A stretch of 64,000 nucleotides of DNA from Nitrospinaceae bacterium (lineage in GTDB: Bacteria > Nitrospinota > Nitrospinia > Nitrospinales > VA-1): positions 1-64,000 of the forward strand of contig JAJDAY010000010.1 in NCBI GenBank assembly GCA_029261655.1, written 5' to 3'. Shown in pieces: positions 8,070 through 16,251 of this stretch (within the stretch, counting starts at the first letter, position 1; every line of letters starts with the position of its first letter). A program made the position numbers and the translations under genes. The notes beneath the pieces were generated by a model. It was given only the letters and a program-made list of their open reading frames with translations, made no database searches and was not told where the DNA came from.

Positions 8070-8909
8070 TCAAAAATGGCTCACCGGGACAATCTCATCG
8101 TCAAACAGGGGGCGCACGTCTTCAAAATGGATTCCTGTGATTTTTAGGGACTTCTCGACCGGTGGATGGTTATAAACGATATTCCACAGCAGGGTCCCCA
8201 TTTCCTCAATATTTTCTAAAGCCTGCCTGAGCCTGTTTTTCCTTAACATGTAAAAAATATCCAGCCCGAGAGCTTCCCATTTTTTGTTGGCCTTTTGGCA
8301 GGCGCGGTAGAACTCCAATTCGTGTTCCACTTTTGGGAGTTTCTGGCGGAGCGGATGCGCATTTTTAGATTGTGGAAACCGCTCCTCAAATTTTTTTTCA
8401 ACCGCCCTGGCTTTTCCTCCCGTTAAAAGAAACCCTGTCAGTTGACCGTTCAATGACCGAAGCGTTGAGATGTGATCGGCCACCGGGTCCAGAAGTTCAT
8501 CGGACATTTCCTGAGCCAGCAGTAAATCAGGATGATCCTTTTGCATGGCAGTATGAATCGTGTTCAGAGTGCTGTAGAGTTCGCGCAGAACCGAGTTCAA
8601 ATTGCCCACCGTGACGGGTTCGCCCGGCTTTCGGGTATCCCTTAAAGAGACCACTTCCATTTCCAGCGTGCGGGTGGGAGTTTCGACAAAATTAATTTTA
8701 GCGATGCTCAAGAGTTTGTCGAAAGTGGCGGGGGAAATGGCCAGATCGATGGCGAACTCATCCAGCATCCATTGCCGGGTTTTTCGGCATTTCACCACAT
8801 CCCTCAGGCTTTGGGCGATCAGGTCCAGAGGTTCGGCGGTCTTGATAAGGGGATCGACCCTGGCGCGGTCGCCCAGCAGTTTGGTCAGAATTCTCTCGGC
8901 ATTCGGCAT
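8070..8909 (-). CDS. Hypothetical cytoplasmic protein
   Basis: 279 residues, mostly predicted helical and charged, without signal peptide or membrane spans. Visible features are an N-terminal AERILTKLLGDRARVD segment, a central ELYSTLNTIHTAMQKDHPDLL helix and a C-terminal HFEDVRPLFDDEIVPVSHF. I do not recognise a family. It lies between the convergent LRR gene and the tRNA-Leu gene, transcribed away from the tRNA. Confidence 0.6.
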   Translation of the reverse strand: MPNAERILTKLLGDRARVDPLIKTAEPLDLIAQSLRDVVKCRKTRQWMLDEFAIDLAISPATFDKLLSIAKINFVETPTRTLEMEVVSLRDTRKPGEPVTVGNLNSVLRELYSTLNTIHTAMQKDHPDLLLAQEMSDELLDPVADHISTLRSLNGQLTGFLLTGGKARAVEKKFEERFPQSKNAHPLRQKLPKVEHELEFYRACQKANKKWEALGLDIFYMLRKNRLRQALENIEEMGTLLWNIVYNHPPVEKSLKITGIHFEDVRPLFDDEIVPVSHF

Positions 8910-9079
8910 AACACGTCGATTCAGAAGAAAGTTGCGGGTTTGAAAAATAAAACTTTAAAAGCGAACCAGGTTCCCGGTTGATTTTTCATTAAATCCTGTT
9001 ACCATTTTCCACCAGTCAAAAGGGGTCTTTCTTACAGACACCCTTATTCTACTTTGGGAAACGCCTTAAATACAAGCCT

Positions 9080-9163
9080 GCCGGGGTGGCGGAATTGGTA
9101 GACGCACAGGACTTAAAATCCTGGGAGGGAAACCTCGTGCCGGTTCGATTCCGGCCCTCGGCA
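9080..9163 (+). tRNA. tRNA-Leu (anticodon UAA)
   Basis: An 84-nt cloverleaf with a long variable arm. The acceptor GCCGGGG pairs with CCTCGGC, with discriminator A at 9163. The D-arm contains GGTAGACGC. The anticodon stem CAGGA/TCCTG encloses CTTAAAA, giving anticodon TAA (9114-9116). The T-arm is CCGGTTCGATTCCGG. CCA is not encoded (CTT follows). tRNA-Leu genes are frequent integration sites, and the DNA just downstream changes character. Confidence 0.95.
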
Positions 9164-9540
9164 CTTTAAAAAACAAAAGGTTATAGCTCTAAAGCCTTAG
9201 CCTTCCATCCTTGAAATATCTTTTCTGTGTAATTGTGTCAGGAAAACCTTACTCCTGTTCCTTATTTGTTGTGGCTTTAGCAACTTCGTTTTCTAAAAAC
9301 CAAAAAATGTCCGTTAACGACCCAAAGCGGACTTTTAGAAAACTTGAAATTGTTTCCACCCTCACCCCACCCAAGCAACTCAAAATAGAGCTTCTGAGAT
9401 GGTTGCAGGTTAAAACGGAGTAATACCCTCAAATATTGCGTAAAATTGGTTGCTATGAGGTCGAGCTGAGATGATAATTTCAAAATTCTATAATTTTATG
9501 CCGCCGGATTTGTCGTAATAAACTAAAGGAGGAAACTATA
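9164..9540. other. Gap after tRNA-Leu, no convincing gene
   Basis: 377 bp. A 70-codon plus-strand frame (9211-9423) crosses a palindromic repeat and has no ribosome-binding site, so I do not call it. The last bases carry AAAGGAGG, the Shine-Dalgarno sequence of the next gene. No copy of the tRNA 3' end was found by eye. Confidence 0.5.
9307..9334 (+). repeat. GACCCAAAG palindromic repeat, copy 1
   Basis: The core GACCCAAAGCGGAC (9319-9332) is bracketed by the inverted arms GTCCG and CGGAC. The same core recurs at 10341, 16024 and 26054 in the same orientation. Confidence 0.65.
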
Positions 9541-10179
9541 ATGCGAAACCCGTCTTATCGAAACCAAAATGGGGAACAACGTAGGTCCACGAAGTTGGGG
9601 ATTCCACTTGCGGTGCTAGTTATCTCTCTTGGATTATTACTCGGGGCGTCGTCTCCGGTGGCCGCCGCTGACTGCGATATCCTCCAAAACAAATGTGGTG
9701 AGACAAAGAGTATCTTTGTGCCGGGAGAAAAGTTCGCTGGTGCTGTAAAACAAGCATCCCAATCACACGGCAAACAGCCCCAGACCAAGATCAAAGGCAA
9801 CTGCAACGTATCAGAAGGCGGTGCGCGAGTAACTCTACCGTTAGTAGTAGCCTCTAAGCAGGAATGCGAAATCAAGTTGCTTACCGGTGGTAAGAGCCAT
9901 TCCAAAATGAAGAAGCAATGTGCAATTAAAAAATGGACTTACTATAACGGCAAGAAGGGAAAGGATGGTGTTGGCGGTTCTTGGTCGGTGAAAATCCTTA
10001 AGAAACCGCAAAATAACACCCGCCAGAAGACATGGCATGTGAAGTTAAAGTCTAATCGCCCCCCACCAGCCCCCATAATGTATTTCGTTGTCAATCAGGT
10101 AACACTGAAGATCCCCGCTTCATCCAGTCTCAAAAATTCGTCGAGTTCTAATGCGATCCGGGATTATTGTTTCCAATGA
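9541..10179 (+). CDS. Secreted Lys-rich, six-Cys hypothetical protein
   Basis: 212 residues. A basic N-terminus and hydrophobic core (LAVLVISLGLLLGAS) ending VAAAD form a Sec signal peptide. The mature part has six Cys (in ADCD, NKCGE, GNCNV, KQECE, KKQCA and a final YCFQ) that could form three disulfides, and it is Lys-rich. A near-perfect Shine-Dalgarno (AAAGGAGG, 10 nt upstream) implies strong translation. It stands in the A/T-richer stretch after tRNA-Leu with no co-directional partner close by. No family is recognised; an extracellular or periplasmic site is inferred. Confidence 0.65.
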   Translation: MRNPSYRNQNGEQRRSTKLGIPLAVLVISLGLLLGASSPVAAADCDILQNKCGETKSIFVPGEKFAGAVKQASQSHGKQPQTKIKGNCNVSEGGARVTLPLVVASKQECEIKLLTGGKSHSKMKKQCAIKKWTYYNGKKGKDGVGGSWSVKILKKPQNNTRQKTWHVKLKSNRPPPAPIMYFVVNQVTLKIPASSSLKNSSSSNAIRDYCFQ

Positions 10180-10302
10180 CGGCAAAAGTATTGCCCGCTG
10201 ATCCTCATATAATGACGTCTGTGAAATCTCCCCAAAAGGGGGGAGACTGAGTTAATGTAAATTAAGCAATAACTGAATGCGGTGTGTTAAAAATATCTAC
10301 CA

Positions 10303-10357
10303 ATGTCCGCTTTTGGCCGATAGCAGACATGTCCATTAACGACCCAAAGTGGGCATT
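10303..10357 (+). repeat. Double palindromic repeat (GACCCAAAG family, copy 2)
   Basis: Two abutting inverted units: ATGTCCGCT...AGCAGACAT (10303-10330) and ATGTCC...GGGCAT (10328-10357). The second contains the shared core GACCCAAAGTGGGC. They occupy the 401-bp gap 10180-10580, in which I see no gene. Confidence 0.65.
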
Positions 10358-10580
10358 TGCGCTAAAGACTGATGCTTATTTTGAAAGGTAATGTGAAATC
10401 CGGACAAAAGAGATCGGATAAAAAGAAAACACTCGCATTGATGAGAAAACAAAACCTCAAAACCAGGGTGGCTTAACCTTTATTTGAAAACTATTTTTGG
10501 AGGAATATAATACGGATGTTTCTCTAGTTTAATTTTCAACTTTGTTCTACATTCGTTTGAAGACTAAAAAAGGGGACGCC

Positions 10581-10877
10581 ATGAGTGTTTTTTGCCTTCT
10601 ACAGGTCAGCGTGAAAGATTTCGTAAAGATAAAGGAATATACCGATGTGGCTCCGGCAACAGTAAATCCTTTTGGTGGGGAGCTTTTGTTCAGAAGCAAT
10701 GTGTCAGACATTTTATCCGGAAAACCTAATCATACATTTGCAGTAGTTATAAATTTTCCAGATAAAGCAGCGGCGAAAGGTTGGTATGAGTCCGCGGACT
10801 ATCAGGATCTGATAGAAATTCGAGATGCTGGAGCAGATGTAGTCGCCACTCTTTACGATGAATCAGAATTTTTTTAG
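10581..10877 (+). CDS. DUF1330 family protein
   Basis: 98 residues starting MSVFCLLQVSV. The pattern VKDFVKIKEYTDVAPATVNPFGGELLFR, then HTFAVVINFPDKAAAKGWYESADYQDLIEIR, is the DUF1330 ferredoxin-like dimeric alpha-beta barrel signature (strand, FPD, W/Y-xS-xYQ). The ATG at 10581 is chosen because AGGGGA lies 6 nt upstream; the longer frame from 10542 lacks a ribosome-binding site. Family function is unsettled; relatives are small cytoplasmic stress- or catabolism-linked proteins. It stands alone in the island-like stretch. Confidence 0.8.
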   Translation: MSVFCLLQVSVKDFVKIKEYTDVAPATVNPFGGELLFRSNVSDILSGKPNHTFAVVINFPDKAAAKGWYESADYQDLIEIRDAGADVVATLYDESEFF

Positions 10878-11349
10878 CATTCAACTAAAAGAATTAACGA
10901 AAAGTAATAAAGCTCCAGGATTCATCTCGGTTCCAGGTGTTGTTTTGTGACCACTTTGTTGAAGACTCCGTTCATTGTTGTCCTACGGATTCATTTCGAC
11001 TCTGAACACATCTCGGTTTTTTGGAACAAACCCTAATTGGGCCGATTATTTTCTCTGCAACATACCGACTCATAACAACAACGCCGTGGACATTTCGTAA
11101 GTTTATTGGTTGCCTCTTTGCCGAACTCTTCATTACTGCTCCCCCTTTTGAGATTCTATAACTCCTCCAAACTTCGTTGGTCAATCATTCCAATTCGAAA
11201 AAAGTAAAAAACTTGAAGAATAGATTTGCGAGTGATGCTCCCTTCTGGAGGCTGGGGTCCCGCTCCCCATTTGTTTAGGTGTCTCTCTCGACCCATTTGG
11301 AAATTCAATAATTTCCGTTCCCTCATCTAAAATACAGTTCCCTTTGGCT
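10878..11349. other. Gene-poor A/T-rich gap
   Basis: 472 bp between the DUF1330 gene and the end of the convergent TetR-led cassette. A 70-codon minus-strand frame (10972-11184) has no recognisable family or ribosome-binding site and is not called. GGGG...CCCC near 11250 could form a weak hairpin on the side where minus-strand transcripts end. Confidence 0.4.
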
Positions 11350-11733
11350 TTATGATTTAGGGGGATGCAAGTGGAAGACTTTGTTCATAATTTTCCACTC
11401 TCCGTTAATTTTTAATAACGTGAACAAATCGGTGAACCGGTGACCGGTCCAGTTTTCCAGTTCCAGCCTCACGGTGGCGACTGTGTCGACGAGGTCGACG
11501 CTGGCGATTGATGCCTTAAGTCCCTTCGACGGCCCGTTTTCATCATTCCAGGCGAAAAGCTGCTGGATGGGGCCGGCGAACAGATCGGCACCCACATAAC
11601 CAAAAATGGTCGCGTCTTTATGAAACGCCGGTTTCATGTCTTCGCCTTTGCCGGATTTTGCTCCGTCTATGTAATTTTGGATGACCTTGGTAATCACATC
11701 GTGTTCGCTCAGAGTTGTTGTTGCATGACTCAT
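11350..11733 (-). CDS. NTF2-like protein, putative lumazine-binding family
   Basis: 127 residues of cystatin/NTF2-like fold: the helical start HDVITKVIQNYIDGAKSGKGEDM, then FHKDATIFGYVG, VDTVATVRLELENW and a closing FTLLKINGEWKIMNKVFH. This matches the small putative lumazine-binding/SnoaL-like group. Such proteins are ligand-binding or isomerase scaffolds. GGAGAGAAACC precedes the ATG. It is the last gene of the eight-gene minus-strand cassette, 59 bp after the SDR gene. Confidence 0.75.
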   Translation of the reverse strand: MSHATTTLSEHDVITKVIQNYIDGAKSGKGEDMKPAFHKDATIFGYVGADLFAGPIQQLFAWNDENGPSKGLKASIASVDLVDTVATVRLELENWTGHRFTDLFTLLKINGEWKIMNKVFHLHPPKS

Positions 11734-11792
11734 GGGTTTCTCTCCTTAATTAGTAGTGTTGTATGGTTTTTGTGCTGGGTTAATAAATTAAT

Positions 11793-12542
11793 CTAGACCT
11801 GAATCATCCCCCCGTCCGCGACCAGTTCGGCTCCTGTGAAGTAGCTTGAGTCATCGGAAGCAAGAAAAGCTGCGGTAGAGGCGATTTCTTCGGGCCTGCC
11901 AGTGCGACCAAGCGGAGTCTGTTTGACGATCATCTTCCCGAACGCGCTAACTTCGTCCTGATTCAGACCGAGTTTGCCCACCAGTGGAGTTTCTATGAGT
12001 CCGGGACTCACGACATTGACACGATATCCACTGGGAGAGAGTTCCGCCGCAAGGGTGCGCCCAAACGAGCGAACAGCGGCTTTCGTGGCCGAATATACAC
12101 TCGTCTTCGGCAACCCTGCGGTAGCAACAACAGAGGCATTCAGAATAATGGAAGCGCCTTTTGAAAGAAGCGGCAGCGCTTTTTGCACCGTGAAAAAAAG
12201 ACCGCGAACATTGATATTGAACAGATTGTCAAAATGTTCTTCTGTTACAGCCTCCAAAGGAACAAACGGTGCAATACCCGCGTTTGCAAAGAGCACGTCC
12301 ACCCGACCGAATTGCTTCTTTACCTGAGCGAACAAACGGTCCAAATCCTCGAGGTTCGAAACATCACCGCGTATACCTGTAGCCCGATCACCAAGTTTGG
12401 CGACAGCACTATCCAACGCTTCCTGATGGCGGCCAGTGATAACTACCTCTGCACCGTCTGCTATGAACCGCTGGGCAGTGGCCAATCCGATTCCAGTGCT
12501 TCCTCCCGTGATGACTGCGATTTTATTATTCAATTTACTCAT
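11793..12542 (-). CDS. Short-chain dehydrogenase/reductase (SDR)
   Basis: 249 residues of classical SDR. The NAD(P)-binding motif TGGSTGIG is at about residue 12, NAG at about 90, and the catalytic Ser/Tyr/Lys lie in NASVV and YSATK. GLIETPL and a C-terminal GAELVADGG complete the fold. Arg in VITGRH after the second strand suggests NADP preference. Substrate is unknown. It lies between the DUF5069 gene and the NTF2-like gene with gaps under 60 bp, consistent with one transcript under TetR control. Confidence 0.9.
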   Translation of the reverse strand: MSKLNNKIAVITGGSTGIGLATAQRFIADGAEVVITGRHQEALDSAVAKLGDRATGIRGDVSNLEDLDRLFAQVKKQFGRVDVLFANAGIAPFVPLEAVTEEHFDNLFNINVRGLFFTVQKALPLLSKGASIILNASVVATAGLPKTSVYSATKAAVRSFGRTLAAELSPSGYRVNVVSPGLIETPLVGKLGLNQDEVSAFGKMIVKQTPLGRTGRPEEIASTAAFLASDDSSYFTGAELVADGGMIQV

Positions 12543-12598
12543 TATAATTTCCCCTATATTTTTAGTTTTTTGAGTTGTACCAATAGTGAAGGGCCTTT

Positions 12599-13036
12599 TT
12601 ATATATGTCCTTCGTCCAAGTCTGTTAGACCATCCCAGGTCATCACATCCGTTCGAGTTGGGTCAATCAGGTTTCGTGCCCTCAGGAAAGAAGGCATGTC
12701 TTCAGAGTCGACCTTTCTATTCAGGATTTTGTCGTTTACAAGATCTTGTTCTTTGCGGGTTCTGGATCGGCTGACCTCCCTGGTCCATTCAGTCATTTGA
12801 TCGTCGTCGTTCCCCTCTGCCAAATCCGCAAAATTTCCTGGGTTCGCTTCCAAATGTTTTAAAATTTGCCAATCGAGCGGACAGGGATAAATATATTCCC
12901 CAAGGGTGTTGTTTCGATGGGCACGCGCTTTATCGATCATGCGTGGAAGATGAGCAATGCCTGCCATAGTTTCCCTTGAGCTTCGGGGAACCGAGACATT
13001 CAAATCCAAAGACTCTACTTTGTTTATAAGGTTCAT
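12599..13036 (-). CDS. DUF5069 family protein
   Basis: 145 residues. The segment LPRMIDKARAHRNNTLGEYI, then CPLDWQILKHL and a late MTEWTRE, is characteristic of DUF5069, a cytoplasmic family of unknown function. The ATG at 13036 is used because AAGGAG sits just upstream; the longer frame to 13087 adds 17 residues without a ribosome-binding site. The gene lies 51 bp after the membrane-protein gene and 56 bp before the SDR gene in the same minus-strand run. Confidence 0.75.
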   Translation of the reverse strand: MNLINKVESLDLNVSVPRSSRETMAGIAHLPRMIDKARAHRNNTLGEYIYPCPLDWQILKHLEANPGNFADLAEGNDDDQMTEWTREVSRSRTRKEQDLVNDKILNRKVDSEDMPSFLRARNLIDPTRTDVMTWDGLTDLDEGHI

Positions 13037-13087
13037 CTTATTTCTCCTTCGTATTGGTGCAATCATTTGTTGAAATTTATAATGCAT

Positions 13088-13492
13088 TTATACCGCTGCG
13101 ATAGTTGGTTGTCGTTCACCCTTCCAATATCGAACGACATCCACCGTATCAATTGCCAGCGAAATACTATCGAGTACGACTACAGCCAGTAGCCAGTAAT
13201 AAAAGGGACCACTTTCGACCGTTTGACTTAATCGCGACCAAAGCCAGGGAACTGTGAGCAGCCAGGGGATATGACCCAATCCAAGAAGTTTTACATAGCC
13301 CAATTTTGAAAATAGAGTCATCATGATGACCATGCCTATCCCCGCAGAAAAGAGCACCACTGCGGCTTCCGGTGTGCCCAGAAAGAAAAAGGGTACTACC
13401 ATGTTGGCGCTCACCAAAAAGACCATCCATAACTGCCAGGGCTTTGCCATGGCGAGAACACCTCTGTTAAATCCAATGAGTGTCTTGATCAT
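13088..13492 (-). CDS. Four-span integral membrane protein, unknown
   Basis: 134 residues with about four hydrophobic segments (LWMVFLVSANMVVPFFFLG, AAVVLFSAGIGMVIMMTLFS, IPWLLTVPWLW, FYYWLLAVVVLDSISLAI) and a short charged C-terminus. No catalytic motif is seen and no family is recognised. Its place in the TetR-led cassette suggests a role at the inner membrane linked to the neighbouring redox-type proteins. Confidence 0.6.
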   Translation of the reverse strand: MIKTLIGFNRGVLAMAKPWQLWMVFLVSANMVVPFFFLGTPEAAVVLFSAGIGMVIMMTLFSKLGYVKLLGLGHIPWLLTVPWLWSRLSQTVESGPFYYWLLAVVVLDSISLAIDTVDVVRYWKGERQPTIAAV

Positions 13493-13527
13493 GAGTTATC
13501 TCCTTTTCATTAGGATGATTTAAGTTC

Positions 13528-14091
13528 CTAGTCTAATTCCACCCTTCCACTTTGAATTTCTTCTTTTGTATACCTTGGAGTAATATGTTGTGGGCAATTC
13601 CAGTCGAAGGCATGGATTTTAAAAGTAATGATTCTTTCAATCTTGGCTTTATAGTCGGGATCGCTGAGCTGTTTTAGCAACTCAGGATCATCGCTTGCCT
13701 CGATGACATTTGCCTCCACCCAGATTTTTAGTCTTTGCTGTATCGTATAATCCATGAGGAATAACACGGCCTTGTTGTTGTCAATAAAATTTCCGGTGCT
13801 GATGTATTGGCCATTGCCGCGAAAATCTGCGTAGGCCAGGGTGTTGTCATCGAGCGCTTTCAGAAATCCTTTGGGCCCGCCTCGGAATTGCATATAGGGC
13901 CAACCGTTTTCACCGACTGAGGACATGTAAAAACTGTCCCTGGCTTCGATAAACCCACGTTCCTGCCAGGTTAATTTATTACGGAATTCTCCCCCGTGCT
14001 CCATTCTTGAATAGGCGGCACGCGATCCGTATTTTTCCTGCTGTGCTTTGACGCTATCGGTAAACGCGAGTTCAGTAAAATTTTTAGTCAT
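13528..14091 (-). CDS. Pyridoxamine 5'-phosphate oxidase-like FMN-binding split-barrel protein
   Basis: 187 residues starting MTKNFTELAFT. RDSFYMSSVGENGWPYMQFRGGPKGFLK and the later TLAYADFRGNGQYISTGN follow the split beta-barrel pattern of PNPOx-related flavin or F420/heme-binding proteins, with bound FMN probable. The start at 14091 is preferred: AAAGGAAA precedes it and the fold begins soon after. This subgroup generally acts as a general reductase/oxidase rather than in vitamin B6 synthesis. It is the fourth gene of the minus-strand cassette. Confidence 0.75.
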   Translation of the reverse strand: MTKNFTELAFTDSVKAQQEKYGSRAAYSRMEHGGEFRNKLTWQERGFIEARDSFYMSSVGENGWPYMQFRGGPKGFLKALDDNTLAYADFRGNGQYISTGNFIDNNKAVLFLMDYTIQQRLKIWVEANVIEASDDPELLKQLSDPDYKAKIERIITFKIHAFDWNCPQHITPRYTKEEIQSGRVELD

Positions 14092-14135
14092 GATTGCGTT
14101 TCCTTTCCTTTTCCTGAGTATCAAAGGAATTGATT

Positions 14136-14160
14136 GAGCCCCCTGAAAAACAGGGGGCTC
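14136..14160 (-). terminator. Strong hairpin inside the TetR-led cassette
   Basis: A perfect 10-bp stem GAGCCCCCTG/CAGGGGGCTC with loop AAAAA, between the dsrE-like and PNPOx-like genes. In the minus direction no long U-run follows (AATCAATT), so partial termination or transcript stabilisation is more likely than a full stop. Confidence 0.6.
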
Positions 14161-14168
14161 ATTGGTTA

Positions 14169-14531
14169 TTAGAAAGTAAGAACATTGAACCCCTGTTCTT
14201 GAAGTTTGCTCAAACTGGCAAGACCGGAGGTGTTTGGAATCGAGTTATCCTTGATCAAATCGTATCCGGTGGTGTCGCCCCCGAATACGTCAGCACACCC
14301 ACAGGATATCCCCTGGATCTTATCTTCCACGGCCTTAAATAATTCATGGGCTGGATGATCCTCTGCTTGAAGCACTTCAGGCCATCTGGTTCCCGCTCCC
14401 TGGAAAAGAATGGACACTTCCTGGCCCGCATTTTTAAAATCGTAAGCTGCAGCCAAAGCGTTGAAGACACGTCCTAAAGATTCTTCTGATCCACCTTTTG
14501 GATCTGACAAAATTGAGATTGCGGTTTTCAT
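14169..14531 (-). CDS. DsrE family protein
   Basis: 120 residues. MKTAISILSDPKGGSEES at the start, a FNALAAAYDFKNAGQEVSIL helix-strand and WPEVLQ are the DsrE/DsrF-like Rossmann pattern. Two close Cys (ISCGCADVFG) occupy the region where DsrE-type proteins carry sulfur-relay cysteines. Relatives transfer sulfane sulfur or act as small redox proteins. It is third in the TetR-led cassette, 112 bp after the YHS gene, and a strong hairpin follows it. Confidence 0.8.
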   Translation of the reverse strand: MKTAISILSDPKGGSEESLGRVFNALAAAYDFKNAGQEVSILFQGAGTRWPEVLQAEDHPAHELFKAVEDKIQGISCGCADVFGGDTTGYDLIKDNSIPNTSGLASLSKLQEQGFNVLTF

Positions 14532-14643
14532 TTGAGCTCTCCTTTAAATTGAATGTTCGGATATTTTGAAAGCGAAGAGAGGAACCTTGTTTTTAAATTA
14601 AATAGAAGAAACAGTGTTCCGATCTTCCTTTAATAGCAATTAA

Positions 14644-15117
14644 TTAAAGTTCAGATGGATGCTTGCCCTCAATGTCCTTCCAATTGGAATCCGCTTTTGT
14701 AATGTACCCGTTTAGATTCGCAGTCCATTTTTTCTGGATGTCTTTGTCGAGGTTTAAGTACAACTTGCCATCGACGATCTTCCAACGTTTAGGGTCGGAG
14801 TAAAACTTTTTCCCCACTGCTACTCCATAGGCACAATACCCGCCAAATTGCGGAGCATATTTCACAGGATTGGTTTCAAACTTTTTCAGGTTTTCTTTTG
14901 TGGCGAACAAATATCTGCCTCCGTTGTAGGTCGTGGTGTGGTAACCATTTCCCTGCATGGGTTTGCCTGCCTCAAAATAAGCAACTGGATCATAACCTCC
15001 GATTACCACGTGCGACACATCATTGGTATTGTGTGCGTGCACCTGCTTTGCCATCACAACAGCTAAAAATGTGGCCAAAACATAAACATAGGTTTTGCTT
15101 TTAAACATTGCATTCAT
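14644..15117 (-). CDS. Secreted YHS-domain protein
   Basis: 157 residues. A signal peptide (VLATFLAVVMAKQVHA) is followed by a YHS domain: GGYDPVAYFEAGKP, a YNGGRYLFAT strand, FETNPVKYAPQFGGYCAYGVA and a late KLYLNLD. YHS domains are found in metal-handling and periplasmic redox proteins; this secreted form has a single GYCAYG Cys. AAAGGAG lies upstream of the ATG. Its start overlaps the TetR stop by 4 bp (ATGA type), so the two are translationally coupled. Confidence 0.85.
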   Translation of the reverse strand: MNAMFKSKTYVYVLATFLAVVMAKQVHAHNTNDVSHVVIGGYDPVAYFEAGKPMQGNGYHTTTYNGGRYLFATKENLKKFETNPVKYAPQFGGYCAYGVAVGKKFYSDPKRWKIVDGKLYLNLDKDIQKKWTANLNGYITKADSNWKDIEGKHPSEL

Positions 15118-15713
15118 GACTTACTCCTTTTCGATTTGGGTTTAGTTTTTTTTGCTTCAACCGTTAGCAGTTGAGGCAAATTTTGGAGGACCCGCGCAAA
15201 CGGTTTAGTATTGCCAGTTCCTCTTGCTAAGACGAGGGCACCCTGGATGCCAATCAGCGCCTCTTCGGCTCGTTGCTTTGCGATCGCGGGACTCAACCCT
15301 GAATCACGGGCAACAAGAACGAGGGCGCCTATCCATGCTGTTAATGATCTTTCGATATGCTGGCGAATGGCGTCACCATCATGGCCAAGCGATAAAGAAT
15401 CCAACAGGCATGAGCTATTACCTCCCCCATAGAAGTTATTAAGACGCCTGGCCATTTCCTTAATGCGTGCCGATGGAATTCCTTTCCCCGTCAAGGGTGC
15501 GAGGATGTGCGAAACAAACCACTCATCGGCGCGCTGAAGTACGGATTCGGCCATTTCTTCCTTTCCACCCGGAAAGCGATGGTAAAGACTGGCACGTTTT
15601 AGTCCCGTTGCTTCAGCGATCAGGCTGAGGCTGGCACCCTCATAACCGTGGAGACGAAATACTTCCGTCAACTTATCCATTAATATGTCCTCATCGATTT
15701 TTCTAGCTGGCAT
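15114..15713 (-). CDS. TetR family transcriptional repressor
   Basis: 199 residues. The N-terminal helix-turn-helix is clear: LTEVFRLHGYEGASLSLIAEATGLKRASLYHRF, with the typical YHRFPGGKEEM continuation. The ligand domain resembles the LmrA/YxaF-like TetR subgroup (SCLLDSL, ALVLARG). The C-terminus is a Lys/Ser tail. It heads an eight-gene minus-strand cassette and overlaps the YHS gene by 4 bp. A perfect 20-bp palindrome 31 bp upstream, inside its own promoter, implies autorepression. The inducing ligand is unknown; cassette content points to an electrophile, sulfur or redox stressor. Confidence 0.92.
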   Translation of the reverse strand: MPARKIDEDILMDKLTEVFRLHGYEGASLSLIAEATGLKRASLYHRFPGGKEEMAESVLQRADEWFVSHILAPLTGKGIPSARIKEMARRLNNFYGGGNSSCLLDSLSLGHDGDAIRQHIERSLTAWIGALVLVARDSGLSPAIAKQRAEEALIGIQGALVLARGTGNTKPFARVLQNLPQLLTVEAKKTKPKSKRSKS

Positions 15714-15742
15714 TGCAATCCTCCTTAGTTGAACTTGAGCGT

Positions 15743-15771
15743 AATTTACCGAACGTTCGGTAAAATGTCAA
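15743..15771 (-). promoter_or_regulatory. TetR-cassette promoter with embedded operator
   Basis: In minus orientation the -35 TTGACA (15771-15766) and -10 TAAATT (15748-15743) are separated by exactly 17 nt. The perfect palindrome TTTACCGAACGTTCGGTAAA (15745-15764) fills the spacer. Repressor binding here would block RNA polymerase, the classic TetR arrangement. Confidence 0.85.
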
Positions 15772-16010
15772 GGGGTTTTTTCAAAAAAAATTATCCTAAT
15801 AAAAAAGAGGACATCTTAGTATGGCTAAGAGGTTGAAACTTTACATGAACCAAAGTCTTTAGATCCTTAGCAGCCTAAGACTGTGCTTAGCCTGGGAGGA
15901 GAATTCTGTTGCCAGATTCAAAGAGGTTGAAGAGTTAACAATTACGGGTAAATTAAGCAGAGTGTGAACCTACAGTTTTTGGAGGGTTCTAATTCTGATT
16001 TAGGTGTTAG
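15772..16010. other. Upstream region with CTTAG/CTAAG inverted repeats
   Basis: Non-coding stretch upstream of the TetR promoter. CTTAG-TATGG-CTAAG (15815-15829) and CTTAG-CAGC-CTAAG (15866-15879) are short inverted repeats of the same half-site, with a third CTTAG at 15886. No gene is seen. Confidence 0.4.
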
Positions 16011-16044
16011 ATGTTCGCCATTCGACCCAAAGCGGGCGTTCACA
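16011..16044 (+). repeat. GACCCAAAG palindromic repeat, copy 3
   Basis: The core GACCCAAAGCGGGC (16024-16037) is flanked by ATGTTCGCC and GGCGTTCACAT, imperfect inverted arms. It lies in the gap before the next minus-strand gene. Confidence 0.6.
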
Positions 16045-16251
16045 TTTGCTCACTCCGGGCAACGTCTTTTGTTTTTGGCTCAAAATTTTTTCTTGAATCC
16101 GCACCACTCGCCGTGGGGGCAACTTGGATGACGGGCAAGACCCTCTGAACAGGTTCGAACGGCTTTTGTCCTATCGCCTAAAAAATAATCCGGAGGATAT
16201 TTAGTTTAAAGCGCTGTGTTCTTGGGATACCGACCGGCGATCGATAGGGGC

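Noticed and set aside
9211-9423. 70-codon plus-strand frame after tRNA-Leu
   Set aside because: It reads through the GACCCAAAG palindrome (product segment MSVNDPKRTF), lacks a ribosome-binding site and looks like a by-product of the repeat.
10972-11184. 70-codon minus-strand frame
   Set aside because: No family, no Shine-Dalgarno and an isolated position in A/T-rich DNA.
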